A stretch of DNA of 64,000 nt from Bufo bufo (lineage: Eukaryota > Chordata > Amphibia > Anura > Bufonidae), in contig NC_053392.1 of assembly GCF_905171765.1 (NCBI RefSeq), positions 39,507,114 through 39,571,113 on the forward strand, read 5' to 3'. A program made the position numbers and the translations under genes. Below, piece after piece: positions 34,094 through 45,507 of the stretch (positions are counted from its first letter, which is position 1; each line of letters starts with the position of its first letter). The notes beneath the pieces are model-generated. The model made no database searches and was not told the DNA's origin. It saw only the letters and a program-made list of their open reading frames with translations.

Positions 34094-34279
34094 CTCTCTG
34101 CAGCCAGGAAATAGACGTTTTTAAACTAAATTTGCAGCGAATATATTCAGATAGAACCACATTTTTTCCCAAAAATTTGGCGAACCTGGCAAATCGAATT
34201 TTTTTGAAATTCGCTCATCTGTTCTAGTGTTATACTAGTCCTAAAAAAATCCTTTTTTTTCTATTGATTATTCTGCCAA

Positions 34280-34812
34280 TCCACTTAGAAACATAGAATG
34301 TGTTGGCAGATAAGAACCATTTGGCCCATCTAGTCTGCCCAATATACTGAATACTATGGATAGCCCCTGGCCCTATCTTATATGAAGGATGGCCTTATGC
34401 CTATCCCATGCATGCTTAAACTCCTTCACTGTATTTGCAGCTACCACTTCTGCAGGAAGGCTATTCCATGCATCCACTACTCTCTCAGTAAAGTAATACT
34501 TCCTGATATTACTTTTAAACCTTTGCCCCTCTAATTTAAAACTATGTCCTCTTGTAGCAGTTTTTCTTCTTTTAAATATTCTTTCCTCTTTTACCTTGTT
34601 GATTCCCTTTATGTATCTAAAAGTTTCTATCATATCCCCTCTGTCTCGTCTTTCTTCCAAGCTATACATGTTAAGGTCCTTTAATCTTTCCTGGTAAGTT
34701 TTATCCTGCAATCCATGGACCAGTTTAGTAGCTCTTCTCTGAACTCTCTCCAAAGTATCAATATCCTTCTGGAGATATGGTCTCCAGTACTGCGCACAAT
34801 AATCCTGAAATA
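34280..34812 (-). pseudogene. CR1/L2-type non-LTR retrotransposon, C-terminal RT fragment and 3' end
   Basis: The minus-strand frame reads CAQYWRPYLQKDIDTLERVQ, RRATKLVHGL, YSLEERRDRGDMIETFRYIK, and YFTERVVDAWNSLPAEVV, ending in a stop at 34373. This is the typical thumb and C-terminal region of CR1/L2-type reverse transcriptases. The 3' tail (gatgggccaaatggttctta tctgcc) follows to about 34280. It is 5'-truncated at about 34812. The last about 140 codons are intact but the enzyme core is missing. Confidence 0.88.
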
Positions 34813-35022
34813 TTGCAGTCCTCGAGGAGACACAAGAGACTGAAAATTCCTGTTTTCTGCAATTTACTTGACAGCTTTGCTGTATAGACTGGGACAGAAT
34901 GAGCAGAGTCATCTCATTATCATTATGAGGTGGGAAAGCTGCTAAGACTTACTAAGGAATATAGGAAGTTACTCTGCTGCACAATCCCTTCATTACAAAG
35001 AGATCAGTGGGGGTTTCGGGAC

Positions 35023-35573
35023 TAGTGTTGATCGCGAATATTCGAATTGCGAATTTTTATCGCGAATATCGGCACTTCGAGAATTTGCGAATATTTAGAA
35101 TATAGTGATATATATTTCAAATATTAGAGATTTTTTTTTAATCAGTACACATGATCCCTCCCTGCTTCTAGCTTGTGGGCCAATGAGAAGGCTGCAATAT
35201 CTTTGACTTTATATTGCTATATATTCTTGTTTTTGAATATTACGAATATTCTAAAAAACAAATATATTCGTTTTCTAGAATATTCGTCTTTTTTTACATC
35301 TTTACAGTTGTTCCACTTTGGCATACTCCTCCCCGACAAGCGTCCCCGTCACCATGGGAATGCTTGGGGGTTAGAATATACCATCGGATCTGAGTTTTCA
35401 CGATCTCATTCTCATTACGAAAATTTGCATCACGAAAATTCTCATTACAAAAATTCGTATTCTGAAAATTTGCAATCAACACTACTCCTAACGAATATTT
35501 GAATTTGCAAATATTCTACGAAATATTAGTGAAATATCGCAAATTCGAATATGACCCCTGCCGCTCATCCCTA
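35023..35573. mobile_element. hAT-like MITE, 551 bp
   Basis: The 8-bp direct repeats TTCGGGAC flank it (35015-35022, 35574-35581). Ends are TAGTGTTGATCGCGAATATT and, in reverse, TAGGGATGAGCGGCAGGGG. The interior is rich in ATATTCG/CGAATAT palindromes. Non-coding. Confidence 0.85.
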
Positions 35574-35581
35574 TTCGGGAC

Positions 35582-36121
35582 CTTGACACTCCCCATGATC
35601 AAACCTTTTGACAGATTATATCAGATGTCTTCACAAATGATAGGTAATCTTTAACGGAGAACCAACAAGTCTTATTCTTGTGCTGACTTATCAGAGGTTA
35701 AAATGCAGGCCATCTTTGTCCCTGTGACAACACTGACAGCACTGCAATCTCCTAGAGCCACTACGGTGGATAGGTCATCGATTATCTAAAACCTGGAATA
35801 TCCCTTTAAAAGGGGAACCACAAATGTATCTGATGCCATTTTAAAGATCATGGGGCATGTATACATTTGCAACATTGTCATAATGGTTTAGGGTAATGCT
35901 GTGTCAAATATTAAGAAGATGACAGTGTCAGGAAGTCACCGGGAAAAGCCACGGAAATCACAAGGAGCGTCTCCGCTCTATCAGAGCCATGAGAACAATA
36001 TACAAATATAATGGATGCTACTGTCCTCTGGATTCTCGTGCTCCTTCCAGATCATTACTAAGCCTCATCTCAGTCATTTACATCCAGAGCTGCATTCAAA
36101 ATTCTTCATGTTGGAGCTGTG
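35582..36121. other. Intron sequence, nothing recognised
   Basis: No frames or repeat borders seen. Confidence 0.45.
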
Positions 36122-36276
36122 CTGACAACTAGAGATGGCCTTGCGGTTCGCGGCGAACTTTGCGTGTTTGCGATTTGCCGAACATGCGAACATATGGAGA
36201 AATTCGCGCCCGCCATATTCTTTTACATTGTGAAGAACTTTGACCCATGACACATCCATCAGGTGGTACAGGGCAG

Positions 36277-36349
36277 CCAATTGAGACGTTTCAGCACATG
36301 GACATACCCCCTACCTTATAAATAGACCTGATCTGGCCGCCATTTTACA
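36277..36349 (+). promoter_or_regulatory. CCAAT - TATA - YY1-like promoter in hAT-like element
   Basis: CCAAT at 36277-36281, TATAAATAG at 36317-36325 and GCCGCCATTTTAC at about 36337-36349. The CCAAT-to-TATA distance is 40 bp, against 38 bp in the element at 32255. Confidence 0.5.
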
Positions 36350-36904
36350 TTGCCAGTGTAGGGAGAGGTTGCTGTGTGGAGCAGGGACAGGCTGTTAGGG
36401 ACACCAAACGCTAGCTAATAGGGCCACAAAAGTCCTTTTAAGGACTGGTATAGGTGTGATATCGATAGGTGTGATACACAGAGAGGTGTGATATACTTAT
36501 AATATACTTTTATAATGAGTCAAAAACACATAGATCTATATAGTGATCACCTGGAAGTCCGGGGGCTAGGGGATTACTAGGGCCATTTTTATATAGGGTA
36601 AGGTTCCGGACGGGGTCGCTCTTATCAGGGTGGGTGGTCTGTGGATAGGTTATCAGGGCCAGAATAGCACCCCCTGTAGGGCAATATCAGGGACAGTTCT
36701 CTGCCCACCCTGTCCTTCAATACCACATCATCATCTAGCTCAGGGATGGATGGTTTTTGCTTTCCCTCCGGGATTCATGGATGTGCACTGGAACCCCCCG
36801 GATTGTGGTAGGACATATGGTTTCTGATTTGGTGCCGCTGAGCACTTGTTATTGCCGACCACATCTATGCTTTTTGGTTAACTTTAATAATTTAATATAT
36901 TTTC

Positions 36905-37826
36905 ATTTTGAGGGATATCTTTTCCATTCACACGTCCGCAAAATGGGTCTGCATCTGTTCCGCAATTTTGCGGAACGGGTACAGACCCATTCATTTTCAA
37001 TGGGACTGGAATATGCTGTCCACATTTGCGGATCCGCACTTCCGCATCTGTGCTTCCGTTTCCGCAAAAAAATAGAACATGTCCTATTCTTGTCCGCAAT
37101 TGCAGACAAGATTCGGCATTTTCCATTATAGTGCCGGTGTTCTGCCAGATCTCTATAGCTTGCCGAAAGTCTATAGCGGAAGTGACGTGGTGCGCTGCGC
37201 AAGCGCACAAGCGCACTTCCACAAATCATCCGAATCATCGTCTTAAAGTGACAGTCACCTCCAGTAAAATACAGCATCTACATTAATTTGTACCCTCGCG
37301 GGCTCGCTTCGCTCGCCACGCATCGGGCTCGGCCTCGCTGCGCTCGGCATTTAGTAAAACTAACTCTATGCCGCCATTGATAGTAAAGAAGGAAATGGAT
37401 AGTAAAGAAAGAGACTATCCATCTCTTTCTTTACTATCCATTTCCTTCTTTACTATCAATGGCGGCACAGAGTTAGTCTTACTAAATGCCGAGCGCAGCG
37501 AGGCCGAGCCCGATGCGTGGCGAGCGAAGCGAGCCCGCGAGGGTACAAATTAATGTAGATGCTGTATTTTACTGGAGGTGACTGTCACTTTAAGAAATCT
37601 TTACCCTTAAGTGTGCGCACGCTCGGTGCTGCAGGAATGCTTCGCTGAAGTACGCTTGTGCGCTTGCGCAGCACGCCACGTGACTTCCGCTATAGACTTT
37701 CGGCAAACTATAGACTTTCGGCAGAACACCGGCGATGTGCGGTCCACAAATTGCATAATGCACATTGCCGGTGTCCGTGTTTTGCGGATCCGCAAAACAC
37801 TTACGGACGTGTGAATGGACCCTCAT
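36905..37826. mobile_element. Foldback MITE (tccattcacacgtccgc ends)
   Basis: The left end tccattcacacgtccgcaaa and the right end acggacgtgtgaatggaccc are inverted. Inner blocks are also inverted: ctatagcggaagtgacgtgg near 37175 and acgtgacttccgctatag near 37680. Related to 9648-10263 and 59772-60084. Target-site duplication not settled. Confidence 0.65.
37247..37589. mobile_element. TTAA-flanked palindrome, near-perfect arms of about 168 bp
   Basis: TTAA at 37243-37246 and 37590-37593. Arms 37247-37414 and 37422-37589 are reverse complements with only a few differences around a 7-nt loop. The arms contain gcgggctcgcttcgctcgcc and an agtaaagaa-rich core. The symmetry centre is 37418. Non-autonomous element. 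Confidence 0.85.
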
Positions 37827-38686
37827 AGTAACATTATTAAAGGTTACGTTTTATCTTCATGTATATTCTAATGGATTGCTTTCCTTGTACAATGTTATAA
37901 TATACTTTCTATGTTAGACAGTATATAGTGCATTTGTATTGTGCGGCGGTTGTGTGCGGTTCTGCTGCGATACTGCAGGTATATAGAGGGACGAGCGCTA
38001 TCGGAACAAATAATTTCTACTGGTGTCCCCCCAAAAAAAATATATATATATACCAATATACTTTCTTTATAGTGCATTTGGGTACTGTATAGTGCATTTG
38101 CGCATGCGCGTATGCGAAAATTATATTGCCGATATTTCGAATTTAAAAAAAAAAATTAATGGAGATCGCAAATTGGAATAATACATCTGGTATGTCACTG
38201 TCCATGTTGTGGGAATATTTGTGCACTTCTAGTAATTATTTCTTGGCTGCAAATATAAGCTGAAGGTTTTTCAGGTTCGCCTGCCATTAAAATGAATGGG
38301 ACCCGCCGCGAACTTGCGGTTCGCGAACATTTGATCGTGTTCGCGCGATCGCGTTTGCGAACTGTCCCGGCAGATGTTCGTCCATCACTACTGACAACTT
38401 AGCAGACATTCTCTGCGCTGATACCATCCACTAGGGTAGCGACAGCTGTTCTGCATGCACCATCACTCTATTGTATAGCACTGAGCATACTTGCCTGCTC
38501 TGTTCTCACTGTGAACCAGCAGGGGGCAGCAGAGTGATACTGAAATCTGTGGGTGAGCTTACAGGAATTTTGCAGAAACTTAAATACTGCTCTGGAGGTA
38601 ATTGAAATTGGAATTATGATGTAATTTAAACCGCATCTGTCAGCAGGATGAATCCTATTAAGCCAGATGCACTCCAAAAATAATCC

Positions 38687-39180
38687 TTAGAAAGTCCAAA
38701 GAATTATCTAATGAATGATAACAATGGTTTTGTGATTTGAGTTTAAAGGGCATCTGTCATCAGGATCAAAACTATTAAACTAGGCACATAGGCTGGAAGG
38801 GTTGATCCTGCTGATTAAAACAATACCTTTCTTGTGAAAATCGGTTGTAGGGTTCCTGAGAAAAAAGATTTTATTCCTTATACAAGTGAGGGATTCAGTG
38901 AACTCAGGGGCGGGGCCGAGACTCTTGGTGCCTCTCAGTGCTGGCCACGCCCCTCTGTGCACTGAGGCCCTCATTTGCCTTAAGAATAAAAGTATTTTTT
39001 TCTCGGAAATACAACAACCGATTTTCACAAGACAGGTATCATTTTAATCAGCAGACTTAACTCTACCAGGCCGTATTCTTGGTTTAATAGGTTTGATCCT
39101 GATGACAGATGCTCTTTAAAATCAAAACACGAAACCACTGTTACCATTACTTAGATAATTCTTTGGACTTTCTAAGGAAG
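38687..39180. repeat. Palindrome with a TTAA MITE at its centre
   Basis: ccttagaaagtccaaagaat... (38687-38742) is inverted at 39120-39180 (…attctttggactttctaagg). The MITE 38747-39115 occupies the space between the arms. Confidence 0.75.
38747..39115. mobile_element. TTAA-flanked MITE, 369 bp
   Basis: TTAA at 38743-38746 and 39116-39119. Ends are agggcatctgtcatcaggat and, in reverse, agagcatctgtcatcaggat. Inner arms with gaaaatcggttgtaggg and caacaaccgattttcac are also inverted. Non-coding. Confidence 0.85.
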
Positions 39181-40690
39181 TCTCTGGGTCACTGCTTAGC
39201 AACAGGCCCCTGCTACTGCAGGTGACTACTCTGGACCGCCATGTGCTATTGGAGACCAGTGGGGTCATCTTATTTTGGCAGGAGTGACTCAATCGCATGA
39301 ACAATCCCATGAATGGGCCATTTGTGTTCCCGGCCACCGATGGTCAATCTATTGAAATGAGCATAAATTACGGATGCGCCCGATCTTCCCCTTCTCGATT
39401 AGCGCTTGTGATGATGCATCGTGAAACCCCATATCCCTTTAAGACATTGACATCATCTTGAATCTATAGACACTTTGCGAACATTTCCCTTCGTGAAAGC
39501 CGAATCCCGGGCTTCATCCCTTTGTTTATCAGTCCCCCGGAGAACGCGCGTTCTCTGCTTTTGATTAATACAAAGAGTGTGAGATAATGTGAGCTTACCA
39601 GGCAAATCTATACGGGAGGATAAACCTAGGCTCAGCCTGAGACGCCCGGAATTATCTAGACATATGGATGCCTTTTATCATTGTGGCAGGCTGCGTGCCC
39701 TCGGCGGTAATTCATTCTGCCAATCTCACCTCCTACTACTAAAACTGAATCTTTACATCAAACTTTTGATTTTGTTCAGAAAACTCCGCTTTGCTTGAGT
39801 TTCATGTCTTATACTCCAGTCACATCCAAAGCTGAATTGAAACTTCTTTATAGTGACCAGGTATGATACCCCACTCCTTATATATCAATTTTTCCTAAAA
39901 GTGCATATGCATATTAGTTAGACAACCCCTTTAAGGTAGAACTTGTCTAATATCACTGGATTTTGTAGACTTTGTTGCCATTTAAAGATAAAACTGGGGG
40001 CGCTGTTGCATTAATGTCAAAGCGAAATATTTGCTGCCACCAGTGGTAAAAGGTGGTACTGCAACTTCTGAGCACAATTGAAAATTACTGAAATTATTTT
40101 AATAATGCAAATGCCACAGATGTCAGATAAAGCATTGCAGTAAATTATTCAGCACTTTTTATTAGAAATGATAAATCCCCTTTAAGACATAGCGGCAGGC
40201 CGGATTGGTAGGGGAGCATCTTGGCTGAAATTGGGATGTACGACGCCTCGCTCTCCTAAAAGTGAGAAGAATGGAGCAGAGGGAGGACTGGTGGGAAGAT
40301 TCAGCTCGACAAACATTTGTATTAATGCAGAGAGAAGGTTTTGCGCACTACAGGGAATTAATTAGGGATGCGCAGCGCCTGACCTTGGGAACGTCGGAGC
40401 ATTTCTTACACAGATCCCGTCCTATAATCTTTTTGAAATTGCTTCATCTTAAATACCACCGCCGCGCGCCGTTGCTTTAATCTACAGAAACCACCGTGGA
40501 ATTTTCTGTTAGTAAAAAAGCATTTCATGAGTGATAAATGAGTAAATATACAGAAAACATCGGATTATACTGGTGACAGCAACATACAGTGTACAGCCCG
40601 TCACTGTGCGGTATATTGTACAGCGTAACCTGATTTCCCCAGACTGTACCTCCATAATAATGCTTGCCACAGTGCCTTATTAGTGACAAA
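39181..40690. other. Single-copy-looking intron sequence
   Basis: Two blocks, 39480-39830 and 40190-40520, are non-repetitive and of mixed composition, reminiscent of vertebrate conserved non-coding DNA. 39830-40190 has short repeat-like pieces (gacaacccctttaaggtaga). No coding frame is supported. Confidence 0.4.
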
Positions 40691-40699
40691 TCAGTAAAC

Positions 40700-41020
40700 A
40701 GTACCCCCATATCAGTAATAGTGACAGTACCCCCATAACAGTGACATCTACTCGCCCCCATATCAGTGACATCCACAGTGCCCCCATAACAGTGACATCC
40801 ACAGTGCCCCCATAACAGTGACATCCACAGTGCCCCCATAACAGTGACATCCACAGTGCCCCCATAACAGTGACATCCACAGTGCCCCCATAACAGTGAC
40901 ATCCACAGTGCCTCCATAACAGTGACCTCCACAGTGCCCCCATAACAGTGACATCCACAGTGCCCCCATAACAGTGACATCCACAGTGCCACCATAGCAG
41001 TGACATCCAAAGTGACCCTT
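40700..41020 (+). repeat. 27-bp minisatellite
   Basis: About eleven copies of cagtgcccccataacagtga catccac. The unit is a multiple of three without stops on the minus strand, so long minus-strand frames are artefacts. Confidence 0.93.
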
Positions 41021-41035
41021 TGACAAAGCCCAGGC

Positions 41036-42440
41036 ACAGTGCCCCCATCTATCCAGGAGGTTCTGCTCTTCTTTCCTCTGGACAAAAACTGAAAAAAATC
41101 GAACTTGATGGACTCTTGTCTTGCCAATGTAACTTAGGAGGGGGGGGAAGACTCAGGAGTATAACACTTATTATCTTTTCATTTTTTGCTTGAGTAATGT
41201 GTAAGACAATAAAATTGGACCCCAGACTCTACTTAATTTGGCCCCGTCTATCGCCTGAACCTGAAGATAATGTTATCGGGGACTTTAATCTATACCGAGC
41301 ACAGGATGACATTGAGGATACTGAGAGCAAATATTACCCCCCAACAAGTAGAAATACTGTAAATTATATGACTTACAGCGGCAGCAATATGTTATAGGGC
41401 CCCTAGAAATCTCTGATCGTAAAATCCAGGGGCGGGCTCGGACGGAGGCAGAGAGGCAATAGCCTCCCAGGCCGCCCTAAAGCACGGTAAAAACGGCCGC
41501 TGCCTGAGTCCCGGAAGACCAGGAAACGTTGAAAGCTTTGTACTCACCGCTTCCTGGTCCTCGGCTGTCGGCTGTGCAGGGCTGCGCACAGGCGTAAGGC
41601 ACTCTGTGACGTCGCGCTTTGCGCAGCCTTGAACAGCCGACAGCAGAGCAGATCGCTTTGGAGGGGAGGAACGACAAGCCGGCAGCGTCCAGGAGCAGGA
41701 AAAGTGTTTTTTATTTATTTTATATTTAGGCTGATGGAGAGGTTGCTGGGCTTGCAGGTCGGGTAGGGCTCCCGCAGCTCTCAAGCACACGGATCATTCT
41801 GATCTCCCTCCCCGCCTTGCGCTTTCCTTACCTGCACTCGCGACCACGCCATCGGCTTCCTTGCACGTGCGGCACACTCTCGGTCTCGCACGGTGTGGCT
41901 GTTTCGTCTGTCTGTTAGTTCGCCACCCTTGTCTCTCGTTCACCGCTCCTAGTGTCGCAGTTACGGGGTGTCTGCCTCCAGCGTTCTCTACCCTACTGGC
42001 TATGCTCCCTTGGATCCGTCTGTCTGGCACTCAGCTGCCATGTTGTACCAGCATTGCCAGGAGGAATAATGGAGGGATAGCAACAGTTCTGTTAAAGCAT
42101 AGCTATTTTACTGGAGAGCGGTTCTGTTACAAAAAAAATAAAAAATAAAAGCTGTCTGTGGTGCTTGGGTGAGCTGGTTTTTGTGTTACTGTTGCATTCA
42201 TGCCTCGGATCGTATTCACTCAGCTTGGTCTCCTTGCCTTTGCTAGCCAAAACAATCTGCTTTGATTTACTTCAGCTGAAGCCAATAATTCAATAGGAGT
42301 GAGTTCCTACTAGGAAGTTTTGCTATTCACTTTGTATGTTTTATTGAAGGGTCATGATTAGCAAAATTAAATTTGTCTTCCTCTTTCCGCTTCTGGATTT
42401 TAGTTTTCACAAAAAAAAAAAAAAAAAGGGGGAAATACAG
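41036..42440. other. Intron sequence with GC-rich and A-rich tracts
   Basis: No gene recognised. 41410-41900 is GC-rich; 42130-42150 and 42411-42427 are A-rich. Confidence 0.4.
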
Positions 42441-42445
42441 GTAAG

Positions 42446-42915
42446 ATGGCGTTGGGCGTGATGACGTCGCGTCGTAGGGCCTGTGACGCGCGGCGCTGCT
42501 ACGAAGTGCTTGATTTGTTGCCCCGAGTCGGTCATGCACCGGACACCGATGCGTCACGGCTTTTCCCCGGACTTCCCGATCTCTTACAGGAGCAGTTCGC
42601 ACTCCCCGCCCCGTACCGCTTTCCCGGCAGACGCCGCTGTTCTCCAGGCAGCCGCTCCCTCCTCTCCACCACCTCCCCAGCCGCCATGGCCACTCGAGGC
42701 CAATCCCCCTCCTGCTCCAGTCCCAGCCGCTCCTGCTCCAGACCCGGCACTCTCGCTCTAGAACCCGCCGTTCCAGATCCCCCGTTCCCTGTTCCCGCAT
42801 TAACGGTACTCAGGCCGGCGCCGCTCTCCTGGTGGCCCTCGCCGATACGAGGGCTGCAGGAGCAACTAGCTTCAGGGCTCCCCCAGTTACCGCTCCAGTC
42901 CAGCCAGTGACCATC
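42446..42915 (+). other. GC-rich block, possible 5' exon of a decayed tyrosine-recombinase element
   Basis: Very GC-rich and open in two plus frames for 90-155 codons, with Pro/Ser/Arg-rich translations. It is followed by cagcagaagtgacag then GTACTTTAG, a possible splice donor near 42940. It is linked to the recombinase fragment at 52217 only by position and by the array between them. Identity uncertain. Confidence 0.3.
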
Positions 42916-43044
42916 ATCCTCTGGCCAGCAGAAGTGACAGGTACTTTAGTCTGCAGTCGGTCTCAAGTTGGAGCAGGCGCTAGGGCTCAATAACATTGTT
43001 TTGCCTCAGTCTGGCAGTCCGTGAATGTGAGTACAGTCGCCTTC

Positions 43045-43093
43045 AAAAAAAAAAAAAAAAAAAAAAAAAAAGTGTTTTTTTTTTTTTTTTTAC
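43045..43093. repeat. A27-GTG-T19 homopolymer hairpin
   Basis: A run of about 27 A followed by gtg and about 19 T; it can fold back on itself. Run lengths are prone to sequencing error. Confidence 0.85.
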
Positions 43094-43254
43094 ACTCGGG
43101 GTTACTGACGAGGGTCGTCTTCTTTCCCCTCACGGTTGATCAGTTCTCATCACTTGGTAGATTTATCCGGCTCATGTTTTTCGAATTATCAATGTTGCCG
43201 CCTGTCACGTTGTTAGGCTCACGCTTATCACACGGTCCAATGTCTCTTGCCCAG

Positions 43255-45507
43255 TTGTTTATTCAGGTTTACGTTTATCGATCATTAATGTCTGTCACCT
43301 GTTTACGTCTTTCAGGCTGCGTTCATTGGTCATTGATATCTGCTGCCTGTTAACTCTATTCAGGCATACGTTTATTATTTAATGTGCGTTGCCTGTTTAC
43401 GTTATTCAAGCTTACATTTATTGATTACTAATGTCTGTTGCCTGTTTGCATTTAGGCTTACGTTCACTAACTTCTAATGTCTGTTGCCTATTTACATTAT
43501 TCAGGCTTACGTTAATTGATTACCATTGCCTGTTTACGTTATTCAGGCTTACGTTTACTAACTACCAATGTCTGTTGCCTGTTTACGTTATTCAGGCCTA
43601 CGTTCATCGATGATTGATATCTGTCACCTGCTTACGTTATTCAGGCTTACGTTTACCAACCACCAATGTCTGTTGCCTGTTTACGTTATTCAGGCTTACG
43701 TTTACTAACTTTCAATGTCTGTCGCCTGTTTTACGTCATTCAGGCTTACGTTTGCTAACTACTAATGTCTGTTGCCTGTTTACGTTATTCAGGTTTACGT
43801 TTACAAACTACCAATATCTGTTGCCTGTTTACATTATTCAGGTTTACGTTTACAAACTACCAATATCTGTTGCCTGTTTACATTATTCAGGCTTACGTTA
43901 ATTTATTACCATTGCCTGTTTACGTTATTCAGGCTTACGTTTACTAACTACCAATGTCTGTTGCCTGTTTACGTTATTCAGGCCTACGTTCATCGATCAT
44001 TGATATCTGTCGCCTGCTAACGTTATTCAGGCTTACGTTTACCAACAACCAATGTCTGTTGCCTGTTTACGTTATTCAGGCTTACGTTTACTAACTTCCA
44101 ATGTCTGTTGCCTGTTTACGTTATTCAGGTCCACGTTTATTATTCAATGTCTGTCGCCGGTTTTACGTCATTCAGGCTTACGTTTGCTAACTACTAATGT
44201 CTGTTGCCTGTTTACGTTATTCAGGTTTACGTTTACAAACTACCAATATCTGTTGCCTGTTTACATTATTCAGGCTTACGTTAATTTATTACCATTGCCT
44301 GTTTACGTTATTCAGGCTTACGTTTACTAACTATCAATGTCTGTTGCCTGTTTACGTTATTCAGGCCTACGTTCATCGATCATTGATATCTGTCGCTTGC
44401 TTACGTTATTCAGGCTTACGTTTACCAACTACCAATGTCTGTTGCCTGTTTACGTTATTCAGGCTTACGTTTACTAACTTCCAATGTCTGTTGCCTGTTT
44501 ACGTTATTCAGGTCCACGTTTATTATTCAATGTCTGTCGTCGGTTTACGTTATTCTGGCCTACGGTATCAATCATCATGTCTGTTGCCTGTCACGTTTCA
44601 GGCTCCCGTTCATTAATCAGTATTGTTCTGTCGCCTGTCAATTTTATTCAGGCCCACGTTGATTGATATCTGTTGCCTGTTTACGTTATTCAGGCTTACG
44701 TTTACTAACTACCAATGTCTGTTGCCTGTTTTACGTCATTCAGGCTTACGTTTGCTAACTACTAATGTCTGTTGCCTGTTTACGTTATTCAGGTTTACGT
44801 TTACCAACTACCAATATCTGTTGCCTGTTTACAGTATTCAGGCCTACGTTCATCGATCATTGATATCTGTCGCCTGCTTACGTTATTCAGGCTTACGTTT
44901 ACTAACTTCCAATGTCTGTCGCCTGTTTATGTTATTCAGGTCTACGTTTATTATTCAATGTCTGTCGCCGGTTTACGTTATTCTGGCCTACGGTATCAAT
45001 CATCATGTCGGTTGCCTGTTACGTTTCAGGCTCACGTTTATTAATCAGTATTGTTCTGTCGCCTGTCTTTTATTCAGGCTCACGTTGATTTATATCTGTT
45101 GCCTGTTTACGTTATTCAGATTTACGTTTACCAACTACCAATATCTGTTGCCTGTTTACGTTTTTCAGGCTTACGTTTATTAATTACTAATGTCTGTTGC
45201 CTGTTTGCTTTATTCAGGCTTACGTTTACTAACGTCTAATGTCTGTTGCCTATCTACATTATTCAGGCCTACGTTAATTAATTACTGTTGCCTGTTTACG
45301 TTATTCAGGCTTACGTTTACTGACTACCAATGTCTGTTGCCTGTTTACTTTATTCAGGCTTACGTTTGCTAACTACCAATGTCTGTTGTCTGTTTACGTT
45401 ATTCAGGCTTTCATTTACTAACTTCTAATATCTGTCACCTGTTTACGTTATTCAGGCTTACGTTTATTTCTAATGTCTGTTGCCTGTTTGCGTTATTCAG
45501 GCTTACG
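43255..45507 (+). repeat. 49-bp minisatellite, part 1
   Basis: Tandem unit of about 49 bp (tgtctgttgcctgtttacgt tattcaggcttacgtttact aactaccaa). Blocks recur with a longer period: the shortened unit ttaccattgcctg appears near 43521, 43907 and 44290, about 385 bp apart. Interrupted by the L1 at 45521; it resumes at 51535. Numerous overlapping plus-strand frames (…SVACLRYSGLRL…) come from the repeat. Confidence 0.95.

Larger units (their letters stand above)
32255..34223 (+). mobile_element. hAT-like non-coding element, 1.97 kb
   Basis: Flanked by the 8-bp direct repeat CTAGTGTT (32247-32254, 34224-34231), with ends TGGAAATGAGTGAATT and, in reverse, AACAGATGAGCGAATT. It has no transposase. It carries a polymerase II-type promoter near its left end, a 51-bp tandem repeat and a 26-bp array. 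Same general family style as 35023-35573 and 36130-38390. Confidence 0.8.
31973..34241. mobile_element. Harbinger-like MITE, split by a hAT-like insertion
   Basis: The left end gctagtttcacactagcgtt and the right end (…ctagtgttatactagtcc) are inverted repeats flanked by TAA on both sides (31970-31972, 34242-34244). The MITE itself is only about 300 bp: its right terminal repeat is interrupted at 32254 by the 1.97-kb element 32255-34223. Confidence 0.75.
36130..38390 (+). mobile_element. hAT-like non-coding element, 2.26 kb, carrying nested foldbacks
   Basis: The 8-bp direct repeats CTGACAAC flank it (36122-36129, 38391-38398). Ends are TAGAGATGGCCTTGCGGTTC and, in reverse, TAGTGATGGACGAACATCTG. 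It has no transposase. A foldback of about 0.9 kb is nested inside it, with a TTAA palindrome inside that. Confidence 0.85.

Noticed and set aside
33631..34227. 198-codon frame with TVFYTTIQAQCSTPLYRHS repeats
   Set aside because: 26-bp tandem array without stops; the same cyclic peptide appears in three frames.
40525..41127. 200-codon minus-strand frame with WGHCGCHCYGG repeats
   Set aside because: Translation of a 27-bp minisatellite whose length is a multiple of three.
42327..42800. 157-codon minus-strand frame, Arg/Gly-rich
   Set aside because: Antisense of a GC-rich block; no domain and typical composition artefact.
43021..45239. Many overlapping frames with SVACLRYSGLRL-type repeats
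   Set aside because: Translation of the 49-bp minisatellite in all frames; not a protein family.
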